This document shows positions 36,049 to 45,985 of a DNA stretch of 64,000 bases, in pieces. The translations under genes were made by a program, and so were the position numbers. Every line of letters begins with the position of its first letter. The stretch's first letter is position 1. Source of the DNA: Diphasiastrum complanatum (lineage: Eukaryota > Streptophyta > Lycopodiopsida > Lycopodiales > Lycopodiaceae); assembly GCA_029204225.1 (NCBI GenBank), contig CM055111.1:4230933-4294932 (forward strand), given 5' to 3'. The notes below the pieces were generated by a model. That model did no database searches. It was not told the DNA's origin and worked only from the letters and a program-made list of their open reading frames with translations.

Positions 36049-36705
36049 TGTTAAATTTACACAAGCTAGTTTGCACAATTACCACTTGTGAATGACTTTG
36101 AGGCCATGTTGTGGGATGTCACATGTGCCAAAAGCATAGGATACCTTATTCTAAGTCAAATAATTAACCTAGCTTTGGAATGGTACCTTTGGGATATGTC
36201 CAAAGAGTGCATAGATAGGGTAGAGAAAAAGTAGGAGCTAAAAATAGCATTTTTCTCATTGTTTTTGGATTTCGAGGCATTCACCCTAAATAGGGTGGAT
36301 CAAGTAGATTTTTAGGTTAGATGTTAGGGTTAGGTTATGATGAATACATAGAAGCCCTAATATGCTAAGACCCGAGCTCTACATGTATAAATATGTGATG
36401 GGATTTCCATCTAATTATGAGCAAAATCGAGACTTTCCTTCTTGACTAGTTTGAGTCTATGATTTGATTGATGAATGCTATTGGCATATGACTTTTTGTG
36501 ATGATTGAATGAGTTTGGAGTTGTAGGTACAGTACACAGGCAGCAGCAGGCCGTACTTTCACACGTGTGAAGAGTTTTGGAGCTAATTCATGGAGTTCAA
36601 GCCAAGATAAGCTAAGAATCAATGCATTGATTAGTAATCTAGCTTCTAGATCTTGTTTGGATCTTAAGTAGGTGCTTTCTCCATCATTTTGCTGTATTTT
36701 TATCA
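36049..36705 (+). repeat. 3' LTR of copia F
   Basis: 657 bp, TGTTAAATTTACAC ... GTATTTTTATCA. TTCACACGTGTGAA palindrome at about 36558-36571. Compared with the 5' remnant it lacks about 20 bp near its end. Confidence 0.85.
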
Positions 36706-37164
36706 ACTGCTATTTTATTGTGCTTCAGTGTAATATAGCAGCAGCACGTTTTCTATCTGTGTATAACGTAGATGAATGCTTGTTGTAATTGAATGCATAT
36801 TATCGCTGTTTGATCGCGCTTGTTTTCTCACTCTGATCAGAACACGGACGTCTACGACTCCTTTGCTTCTAATCAGACAATGGCTATCTTTGACGCCTGA
36901 GGAACTCAGGATATCATATTGCTCTTTCCATCTATTTCAGAACTAAACTTCTCATACTAAATCCATTTTTTTGTAATACCACACACACAAACCATCTCTA
37001 GTCTCTTCGGTGGACTATACTCTTGTTTTTGTGAGTATGAATTAATTTTAGCAGCTGATTGTAACGGGAGAGCTGTTCTGCAATATTCTTGCTCTCTTCT
37101 TCGTTCGCGTTCTCTATTCTCCCTTGCCCCATCAAGAGGATGAGGAAAGCCAGCCTCGCAACAC
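36706..37164. other. No recognised gene; LTR-like flank
   Basis: Sits between the F LTR and the resumed gypsy integrase. It is probably part of the DNA that carried F into element G. ORFs here cross into the integrase on the wrong strand and are shadows. Confidence 0.3.
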
Positions 37165-38013
37165 ATTGGCCACTTACACCTATTATTCCCTTAGCACCTT
37201 TTGAGAAGTGGGGAATAGTTTTGTAGGGCCTATCAAACCAACCACTCGTAAAATCCGCCAACGTTACATTCTCGTTGCAACGGACTATGCTACCAAAACG
37301 GTAGAGGCCGAAGCTACAGTTGAAAACGATGCCAAAACAATGGCAAAGTTCTTGTTCCAAAAAACATCACTCGTTATGGATGTCCCTTAGAACTTGTTAG
37401 TGATAGGGGAACCCATTTTCTTAACCAAACCATTGAAGCTATATTATCATATTTTTTCATTACACATCACCAAACCACTCCGTATAATCCCAAAGCTAAT
37501 GGGCTTATTGAGCGAGCCAACGGAATCTTGTGTAAAATTCTGAACAAAGTAAAGGAAACACATTCTTTCGATTGGGACCAAAAGTTACCATCACTTCTAT
37601 GGCATATCAAACTGCCAAGAAAATTACAACCAAGTAGACTTCGTATTACCTCGTATATGGAATGCACCCGATATTACCTATAGAATTGGAAGTTCCAACC
37701 TTCCGCATTGATAATGAGAAACGTATGGATGAGAACGATAGCCTCCAAAAGCGAAAAATAGCTCAGAATCGTCGTTTAGCATTAATAGAAACTAAACGGG
37801 TCCAAAATAAAATAAAATAAAATTTTGATCAATCCATTAAAAAGATCAAAATCAAACGTGGAGACTACGTGCTTCTGTATGACAACAAAAACATGTTGTT
37901 TCCAGGAAAATTGCACACTAGATGGATGGGACCTTATAAGGTCATAGAAGTCTTTAACAATGGATCCTTACAACTAGCAGATCTCGAAGGACATTTGGAT
38001 GAAGCAGTATTAT
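37165..38013 (+). pseudogene. Ty3/gypsy G integrase core and C-terminal domain
   Basis: PIIPLAPFEKWG at about 37175 is the usual lead-in. The core has TDYATK with the first Asp at 37283-37285, LVSDRGTHFLN with the second Asp at 37402-37404, and NGLIERANG with Glu at 37510-37512, exactly 35 residues after the second Asp (DD35E kept). Two extra A bases in an A run near 37368 shift the frame between the first and second Asp. The C-terminal part has KRGDYVLLYDNKN, GKLHTRWMGPYKVIEVFNNG and LQLADLEG, typical of gypsy integrase ends; no chromodomain seen. A TAA/TGA follows at about 37818 and 38013. It continues the domain order broken at 32735. Confidence 0.85.
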
Positions 38014-38461
38014 GACTGATTTCTAAACAAAATGAGCAAGTTAAGCTTCATGACTTATTGCGAACAATGAGAAATATGCGACACTTTTTTGTTTCATATA
38101 GTTTGACAAGGTCCACTATTTTAGTTTGCTAAAAAATGCAACATTGTTTGTATTTGTTTTCTACCTATTTTCAACATATAAGAAATATGCGAAAAACCTG
38201 ACACCTTTGCTTCACATATAATTCCCATTGTGTTATGTGAAAATTGCGACACCATTGTGGAATTCGTTATGTTTGTATACATACCATTTTTAATAGGCAA
38301 AAATTTCGACACATATGGTTTTGCGATATTCGGCCAGTTTATTTTACCAAAGAAGTTATTTACATTTCATACTTTTAAATTTTATTTTCTAGGACTGTAC
38401 CTTCAATATTAGGAAGACACTTTTAATAAATACTGGTCTAGTCCGCCGACATCTCATTAAC
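38014..38461. other. No recognised gene; repeat words shared with E LTRs
   Basis: Holds ATATGCGACAC, ATATGCGAAAAACC and ATTGCGACACC words at 38070-38260, like the block at 32930-33340. May be the 3' part or LTR of element G. Confidence 0.4.
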
Positions 38462-39190
38462 ATGTTAAACACTTTTTCTTTTTCGTTCATTTTCACTTTC
38501 TCTGCTGCCTTCGCAATTGTTACGGTGTTCCTCTTGTTACGATCCAACACGCTCACTACTACCATCGCTAGCTTTCTCGTATTCCAAACTGACACAATGG
38601 TGATAGTTTTCAAAACTCATCCAAAACTAGCATTACGAGCTCTGCAACCATTCGTTGTTAGAGCTAGAATTGAAGGGTTACTTCAATTTGATCTTTCAGT
38701 AGTTCTATCAGACCTATGCCATGAACTGATTCAAAACTTAGGCGAAACTGAGGATGGGCATCTAAGTAACATAGTTTGGAATAAACCTATAGTTATCACA
38801 GGACAATTTTACTGTCAAACATTGGGCTTACCAGTAGATGGCACTATCTCTACTACCAAACTCGATTACATTAACCGAAGTGGAGTAGTCTAGGAGGGAG
38901 CATATCTTGAGAAGAGAGGGTACAAACTATCTTACATTAACCGAAGTGGAGTAGTCTAGGAGGGATCATATCTTGAGAAGAGAGGGTACAAACTATCTTA
39001 CATTAGAGACCCCAATCTGAAGAGTTTTGTTCAATTTGCCTTGTCTTCTATTTTCCTAAATGAACCAAAATATACCATATTTATTACAAATATGGGATAC
39101 TTTGCTCAAAGCCCTTGATGGAGAGTTGATTGCCTTCGGACAGATTGCCTATAAGCAATTTTGTAAAATAATCAGAGAAAAATATTTTTC
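38462..39190 (+). pseudogene. Unrecognised ORF with hydrophobic N-terminus, broken by a 66-bp tandem duplication
   Basis: An open frame of 143 codons starts at 38462. Residues 3-27 (FSFSFIFTFSAAFAIVTVFL) could be a signal or membrane segment, though the true start may be the Met at about 38599. It ends at a TAG at 38891 inside a 66-bp unit repeated at 38866 and 38932. Past the stops the same frame continues as EKRGYKLSYIRDPNLKSFVQ and ALSSIFLNEPKYTIFITN to about 39110, which looks coding. The position just downstream of a gypsy pol suggests an extra ORF of element G, as some plant gypsy lineages have, but no similarity is recognised. Confidence 0.4.
38866..39005 (+). repeat. 66-bp tandem duplication
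   Basis: Units start TTACATTAACCGAAG at 38866 and 38932; the next 9 bases of a third copy begin at 38998. One visible difference (GGGAGC/GGGATC). 66 bp is 22 codons, so the frame is kept, but each unit carries a TAG. Confidence 0.9.
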
Positions 39191-39239
39191 CAGGCTAGAC
39201 TTCTAATTTGGAATATTATGCTTGCATGCTGGCGTTCTC

Positions 39240-39505
39240 TTTATGTAGGAAAGTTAAGAAACATAGTTTAACCACCCGACCGGATCAATCGCCTTAGCAC
39301 ACCGTCAAGTACAACAAGACAAGACAACATAATAGCTCACCTCAAACTGTATATTCAACTAATTATCAAGTACAAAGATAGAGTTACTTAAAAGTACTCA
39401 AAGGGCTCGTAAAAGAAAGATGGCCCGATAATTCTAGAACTGAGCACACGTGGTGCCGTCGAAATAAGAAAGCACTGTATAAGTCGATCATTGCTATTTT
39501 AACTC
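39240..39505 (-). repeat. Possible 3' LTR remnant of copia H
   Basis: Left of the RNase H piece, the plus strand reads TTTTAACTCTCTCCCTCAAT at about 39495-39515, the complement of a purine tract followed by an LTR start (AGTTAAAATAG, expected TGTTAAAATAG). The inner end fits; the other end is not fixed. Confidence 0.35.
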
Positions 39506-39596
39506 TCTCCCTCAATGATCAACGTCTTTCTTTATTTTTGGAGTTTACTCTATTCATGGAATATACCTCCATGATAGTATTACAAGTAAAGATTTT

Positions 39597-40085
39597 TTAC
39601 ATAACCAGATCTAAGCCAAGTTTGGCTCTAAAAGTCTCAAACTTTTCTTTACTTAAAGCTTTCGTAAATATATCAGCAACTTGTAACAACGTAGAACAGT
39701 GTACAATACTTATATCTTCAGATTGTAGCTTCTCACGCACAAAGTGATATTTTACCTCAATATATTTTGTCCTTGCGTAAAAGACAGAATTCTTAGCCAA
39801 TTGTATTCCACTTTGACTGTCACAGAAAATAACAATAGGGTTTACCTGCTTCATGCCAATCTCACATAACAACTTACGTAGCCAAACAACTTCTTGGGTA
39901 GCAGAACTTAATGCTTTATATTCGGCTTTCGTGGAAGAAAGAGAAATAGAGTCTTGCTTCTTGCTAGACCATGAAAAACAACCGCTACCAAAATTGAAGG
40001 CATAACCTGTTGTTGACTTTCTATCGTCTATATACTCAATATCTTTGGATAACCAGATATGTCCTTGTAGTATTTAGTTCTGAAT
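39597..40085 (-). pseudogene. Ty1/copia H: RNase H fragment
   Basis: Minus strand: DRKSTTGYAFNFGSGCFSWS, KKQDSISLSSTKAEYKALS, QEVVWLRKLLCEIGMKQ, CDSQSGIQLAKNSVFYARTK, KYHFVREKLQSEDI, ADIFTKALSKEKFE. The Glu of the usual STAEAEY motif reads Lys (STKAEY). Only RNase H is left; RT would lie at higher coordinates but the sequence changes to repeat DNA at about 40090. Family differs from A, B, F and K. Confidence 0.88.
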
Positions 40086-40145
40086 ATTACATTCAACTGT
40101 TCTCTCCATCACCTTTGTACACTTATCATCTGAAAGAGGACATTT

Positions 40146-40530
<385 letters not shown>

Positions 40531-40843
40531 ATGTAAAAAGATAAGATGATTGAAATTTGAGCTTGTGCCATGACGATAGAGTAATGCCCTTATTCAAGCA
40601 TGACAATTACGAAAATTTATCAATTATAACCCTTGTGTGAATAATGGATTTTTAAGTTCACCATTCAACTGAGTTTATTCACTTTATTGCCTTCCTTTGA
40701 AAGGCAAATAAAAAGGCTAAGCCTAAACAAGGAGTACAAAGTTTCAAGATGTCAAAAGAGATAACACGGAACTGAGAGCTTTGCACCACAATGATCAAGT
40801 AGCACCCTTATCTAGATCAGTCTAGTCTTTGACCATTAAATCA
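40531..40843. repeat. Dispersed repeat, inverted copy at 52231-52395
   Basis: 40670-40842 is found inverted at 52231-52395 (shared GGTCAAAGACTAG, CTACTTGATCATTGTGGTGC and CGTGTTATCTCTTTTGACAT on the other strand). 40531-40660 is a weaker relative of the same unit. It ends exactly where the unknown gene copy begins. No gene. Confidence 0.6.
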
Positions 40844-41275
40844 TCAAAGGTCAAAAGTTGGAACAAGCGAGTCTCACTTTCATGAACAAACTTTCAAATA
40901 CAGATGACCGAACGTTTAGTGTTCAATCAGAAAATCACATATGGTGGTTGGCGGCATTCCAGGTATACAATTCAATATTCCTTTTAAGTATTTTTATTAA
41001 CATTTCATACATTGCCATTTTTTACTAACATGTCATGCATTATTTGCTTCTTTACAGGTCTTGAAAGAGGACCATAAAATACTTTCATGGATATTTTTAT
41101 GAGCAAATTATGGCGAGATTATAAAGAGACATTTGGAGGGTGAGAAATTTACAGTCGAAAACCATGGAAGTTTTCAAATTCAATGGCACGCAGGGGATTT
41201 GAAAACATTGAAATGTATGTATAATGTCTCTCATGGGACAACGTCAAAGCATCCACGTCTTTATTAGAAGCATCA
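40844..41275 (+). pseudogene. Second copy of the unknown intron-containing gene fragment
   Basis: Near-identical to 26088-26520. Exon part: IIKGQKLEQASLTFMNKLSN and FSVQSENHIWWLAAFQ. Intron about 40961-41058 with the same GT...AG borders. Exon part: VLKEDHKILSWIF, then a stop (TGA where the other copy has CGA), YGEIIKRHLEGEKFTVENHG, GDLKTLKCMYNVSHG and TSKHPRLY (first Cys of PCLYC lost). Because the intron is kept, the duplication was at DNA level. Function unknown. Confidence 0.5.
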
Positions 41276-42196
41276 CATCACATTGTCAAAGAGCATTGAC
41301 AAGACAAATAAAAGATCTCCAAGTGCATCAAAAACTTCAAAGGCAAATATGTGAAAAAGAATTTTTTTTCAAATTCCATTAGAGCCATCATATCACATTG
41401 TCAAAGAACATTGAAAAACCAAGTAAAAGTTCTCCAAGTGCATGAAGAACTCGGTTGAACCATGCACAAATGCAAAGATGTAGAAGGGATTCAAACAACA
41501 CCAGATGAATTAATCACTTACATTAGAAACTCTTATTTACAATGTAACATTGGAAGTAAAGAACACATGCACCAAGAAATTTAATAGTCAATTTTGTCAA
41601 AACTGTTGAAGATTTTGACTTTTACAACCATAAAAGATAAACAAAAAAATCATATGAAAAAATCAATCACATATTTCCTAGATAGTACCTTGATTAATGG
41701 TATTGGCCCATGTATATTATAATCAACACCATACAATTGATTTTTTTTTGCTCTACTCACAGACTCTTTGCCTATCTTGAAATGTTTGAAAGGTTCGTGT
41801 CTTCATCATGAATAGAGTAGAAAATGAATCCAATATGCCACTAACTGAAGGGCACCAACCCAATGCTTTAGCGTATTTCAATACAATATAATTCTTGAAC
41901 ATCAAATTGCAATTACATGTTGAATTATGAGATATCCTAACCAATTTGAAATATCATCTATTAGGGTATCTTCAATATTATTGATTATAGACACATGAAA
42001 CAATATTGATGCTCATGTCATTGATTATAGGCACACGAAAATCTCTTAAGTTTTATTTTTGTACATGGATATTATTTAGTACTTTCTAGTGTAATCATTG
42101 TCTAAATCTAATTGCGCATACACATGTACATGCATGCACATGTATGTGGATAGACATTGACACAAAAGATTGCATGTTACCTTTCAATGATTATTC
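41276..42196. other. No recognised gene; diverged 117-bp tandem pair
   Basis: Two copies of a unit with CATCACATTGTCAAAGA.CATTG and TCTCCAAGTGCATGAA lie at about 41272 and 41388. The rest is AT-rich with no supported coding. Confidence 0.4.
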
Positions 42197-42213
42197 TAAA
42201 TCTATTGATAATG

Positions 42214-42299
42214 CTTCTTGGTTTCCAAGGGGAGGCTCGAACCTGGGACCAAAGAAACTTTGGATGCCAAGCCAACCAACTGAGCCAACCCCTTTGGAT
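42214..42299 (-). repeat. 86-bp tRNA-like retroposon with 17-bp target duplication
   Basis: Minus strand: AAGGGG stem, GGTTGGCTCAGTTGGTTGGC (A box), a CCAAAG-TTT-CTTTGG hairpin in the anticodon region, CCCAGGTTCGAGCCT (B box), and closing CCCCTT pairing with AAGGGG. The insert is flanked by perfect 17-bp direct repeats TAAATCTATTGATAATG at 42197-42213 and 42300-42316. It has internal pol III promoter boxes but no clear A tail and almost no body, so it is a very short SINE or a retroposed tRNA-like RNA. A functional tRNA is unlikely: the anticodon arm is irregular. Confidence 0.75.
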
Positions 42300-42316
42300 T
42301 AAATCTATTGATAATG

Positions 42317-44138
42317 AACAAACTATATCAGAAGACACATGGATGTTCATGTTTTTCTATAAGTTTGCATGTTTGAGAAAGTTGGTGTGTGCATGTGTCA
42401 ATCCATATGAATAAAATTTATTTGCTTTATTCCTAAGGAGAAAAATTATGTTATTAGATTGAGACTATACGTCTTGAAAGAAGTATGGAAGTCTTTGTGA
42501 ATTGATTTCTTTTCATAATTTTAAATTGTTGACTAAATTTAAAAAATAGACTTGAGTCCACATTGGGTAAGTGAAGAAATTGGAGCACAATGTTGCATGC
42601 CAAAATATAATGAGCAAATAACAAATATTTTGTTAGGAATGAGGGGCATTATGGAGGTTTATTATTATGCATGAAAAAAAATTGACCTAAAAAGTCTTGA
42701 GATTATTCTAGCAGAAGACTTTACAAAAGTCAAGAGACATATGCAAGGTAGATGAGCAAAGAATTTTTGAATTAATGTAGTTATGGATGTGTTCAAATCA
42801 ATAAACAATCTAAGTGGTCAAGTACAAGAAAATGTGATGCCAAGAGAACAAAAAAAACCCTACTCGGTGCCCCACCCCTGTGATGCACGACACCCCACCC
42901 TTGTGCTGCCCAACGCCGCCTTCGCTGCCTGGCGCCCACCCTGGTGCTCACCCGCGAAATGGTCCATTTTGGTGGGCGACGTGGTGCCCAAACATTGGGC
43001 TAGGGCCAAAATCCATTTGGCCCCAGGGCAGTGCCTTGGCATGAAAACCAGTTTTCACCCATTCATTGTGTTATTTTTTTGTTTTTAGTTCCTTCTTCTC
43101 AATAATCCAGCATACCCTTAGGTTCAACCAAATCATTAAGAAAGAAATTTTAGTATATGCCTACTAACCGTGGCTTAACCATTAGCACACAACACATACT
43201 TAATATTGGTTTGCAGCAAGGTTCAAATTGGCATTCCATAATGGAATGAAGCTTCCAATTCCCATGCAACCACCAACTTCAATACAAAACCAAAAAAAAC
43301 AGCACACAATAAATGGAAAAACCAATTTCATGATAAACCGGAAAATTCAGAATCAAAGAAACAATTCTAAGGTCCTTTCAAACCGACTCAACCAAAAGAA
43401 GGGTAGAAGCTTACTTGGAAGACCAACGATGTACTGAAATTGCCTGAATTGTTGTCAATTCGATTCCATCGCAAACTAGTCCACACCTCGTCGCTCACAC
43501 GATCCAATTGGGTGCTATGAAATACCAATAAAATGTCTCCCAAGACTCCCAATTTGGATAGAGCTCCAAGAACACAAAGGAGAAATGCAGTGAAAAGGGT
43601 GTAGAATCCACTCCATCTGCCAATGCACTGAATCCACATGTAAGCCTACTATCAGTCCATGCCGAACTCCCATGCATGTCCACTGCATGTAGGTACTCCT
43701 AACCCATAATAGCCAAGACCCATGCATAAGCATAGTGCATGTACACCTATCTCATACTATGATGCAACACACATGCTAATACCGCAAGCGAGTGTGATCC
43801 CATGGTCCTACTCGACTATTATCTAGATTAGGCCAAGTCCCTACATCCAAGGCAACCCCTAATGGTCCAAACCCCCCATTAGGGCCGTAACACACCCTTC
43901 TTTTAAAGACTATTATTTGTTTTTAGTCATGGAGAAATGAGATGATGTTGGGACTTTGACTTAAAAAAGAGTAACCTTTTTGGTGTTTTTTAAATTACTT
44001 GATTTTAGGCCAAAATCATGGGTTTTTTTAGTTAATCTCTAAATTTTATTTTAAAAAATTGCCAAAAAATGCATATTTTTTAAAAAGCACTACAATTTTT
44101 TTTTTTTGCAAACTTCATAAAACCATCATAATTATTAA
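42317..44138. other. No recognised gene; contains a GC-rich island
   Basis: 42860-43030 is strikingly C-rich with repeated CCCACCC, TGCTGCCC and GGTGC words. 43190-43900 has moderate GC and looks LTR-like, ending CCCCCCATTAGGGCCGTAACAC at about 43885. 43950-44130 is AT-rich. ORFs here lack domains. Confidence 0.35.
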
Positions 44139-44262
44139 TGAAACTACAACTACCAAAGAGGTGCTTTGGATCAAGAGGTTATTAATGGAGCTAAAGTGCA
44201 TCAAGGAAGATGATCTACCAATGATCAAGTGTGATAATATCTCGGCCCAAGCTCTTGCGAAT
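44139..44262 (+). pseudogene. Copia A3 RNase H, first part, interrupted by K
   Basis: TTTKEVLWIKRLLMELKCIK and MIKCDNISAQALA match A1 at about 5925-6030. The left end is truncated at about 44142. The reading continues after element K at 50590 (IFHARSKHIEVAHHFVREKL). Both sides carry CGAAT, the K target duplication. Confidence 0.9.
44258..44262 (+). other. Target-site duplication of K, left (CGAAT)
   Basis: Identical to 50590-50594; 5 bp is the usual copia target duplication. Confidence 0.9.
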
Positions 44263-44916
44263 TGTGAAAATTGTCAACATTTCCTAGCTAGTTTGAGGCC
44301 TAAATTGGCTAAAATTGTAAATAGTTTTGGTTCTGGAGTTTCACACGTGTGAACCAGGCCACAATGTTTTTATTTATTGTATTTTTTCAGTATGATGAAG
44401 TGTCAAACTTCATACCCTTCAAAATGAGACCATTTTGATGTATTTTGGTCATATAAGCCATTTTTAGCTATTTTTCCTATATAGGGAATATCTAGGGTCA
44501 AGTACCTTCTAGAGAGAGGAGAGAGAGTCATCTTCCTCATCCATAAATAGTAGGGAAGTCGTGGAGAACAGGTTGGAGAAACCTTTTGTATGCTTCATTG
44601 AGATCAATAGATCATTGTCATTGTTTCTTCCTCCATTGAGAGCATTGTTGTGTGTATTGTCTTCAAGCTATTGTGTATGATCTTAGGTGCTTTCCAAAAG
44701 TGGTAGGCTGATGTATTATGGACTGTATAATGCTATTTTGGGCCGCACTTGATGTTTATGGAAGTTTCCATTTGTGATAAATGCTTTTTGATCAAGTTCT
44801 TTGCATTCTAGGTAGCATAGAATGTGTTGCCAATTCCTAGCTTATGTAGTTTGGAGTGCAAGCATTCAAGCCAATGATCTTGGAGTTTAGATCCCTTAGG
44901 ATCTGTATTTTTCACA
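44263..44916 (+). repeat. 5' LTR of copia K
   Basis: 654 bp, TGTGAAAATTGTCAAC ... GTATTTTTCACA. TATA-like CTATATAG at 44477-44484. 14-bp palindrome TTCACACGTGTGAA at 44340-44353. It differs from the 3' LTR by two substitutions (near 44380-44391) and one single-base indel (near 44895). Confidence 0.97.
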
Positions 44917-44930
44917 TGGTATCAGAGCTG
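44917..44930 (+). other. PBS of copia K
   Basis: TGGTATCAGAGCTG directly after the LTR; initiator tRNA-Met type. Confidence 0.93.
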
Positions 44931-45985
44931 GTTGGCTTCTATTTACAGTAAGTATTCCATTTTTGGTGATATTTGGATGTTTGATCAAGTTCTAGCATGA
45001 TTTTGCATTGCTTTGTTGATCAAATCTTACTAACCTTTGTTTTGTGAGTTGAACTTGTGGATCAAAAGCATATTTCAGGTCTATTGAAGATCAGAGGCTG
45101 AAAAGAAACTATTTTGGATCAGATCATAACACCTAATCATTTGTGATTGTGAGGCTTGTGCATATTCAATACTAACAATGTTCTTTTCAATCCTAAAGGC
45201 TGAGCAAAGCTCCCATTTGGATGAAAGATCCCCTTTTTTGGGTGAACATATTGTAAGCTCCATTGTGAAGAGCATATTGTAAAGATTGTCATCAATTTTG
45301 GCATAAATTTTGGTGTACTTTGTTGAGCATGTAAGTAACTCTCCTTATGTAATTTGATTGGAGCATTTGCTGGAAGGTGTTAACCATTATGCAAGTGTGT
45401 TTTCAGGTTCTTAACAGGTTGAGGAACATTCTCATGTGAAGTGATCTTAGATCTACATCTAAACACCAAGATTTGACAAGATAGTGAAGCTAGTCTTGTG
45501 ATTCACTAAGTGTGCTCATTCATTCACCTCTAAATCTTGTATTTATCACTTGCTGGAGTTTATAAACTTTTAGAAGTGTGGTTTACATGTGGTTTTACAG
45601 GTTGAATCAATATCTTAGTGTGTTGATCATATGTTGATCAAGTTTGTTCATTACTAGGTAATCTTGGCATCCTAGTTTTGGGTATTTTCTAAGAATGCAA
45701 GTAACTCTTCACACCATAACTTGATTTGGTCACTTGCTGGAAAGTTTGAGAGCTTAAGCAAGAGTGTGTTCAGGTTGGTTTGATTTTGTAATCCATTCTT
45801 AGTGTGTGCAAAGTGTTGCATGTGTTTCAATCTTCCTTTCTATGCTTGGAAACCATCTAGGTTCAAGATGGAAGTGTTTTAGGGTCCTAAATCTTCATAG
45901 ATCTCTTTATCTATCATTTGTTGAGAGAAAAGTGAGTGCTAAGTGCTTTAGGACAGAACCTAAAAGTTGAAGAAACATTAGAATC
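44931..45985 (+). other. Long leader of copia K with ~184-bp repeats
   Basis: 1055 bp without a gene. TTGCTGG-centred units recur at 45367, 45550 and 45734, each followed by an AAGTGTG/CAAGAGTGTG word and CAGGTT about 45 bp later. The repeats are diverged. It ends just before the ATG at 45986. Confidence 0.65.

Noticed and set aside
38462-38893. Envelope protein of a gypsy element
   Set aside because: A hydrophobic N-terminus alone is not evidence; no transmembrane anchor, cleavage site or coiled coil could be recognised.
42214-42299. Functional tRNA gene
   Set aside because: Irregular anticodon arm and a 17-bp target duplication point to a retroposed tRNA-like element instead.
42783-43088. 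101-codon ORF over the GC-rich island
   Set aside because: Composition-driven open frame, open on both strands, no domain.
45081-45275. Minus-strand ORF in the K leader
   Set aside because: Antisense to an untranslated leader, no domain or start context.
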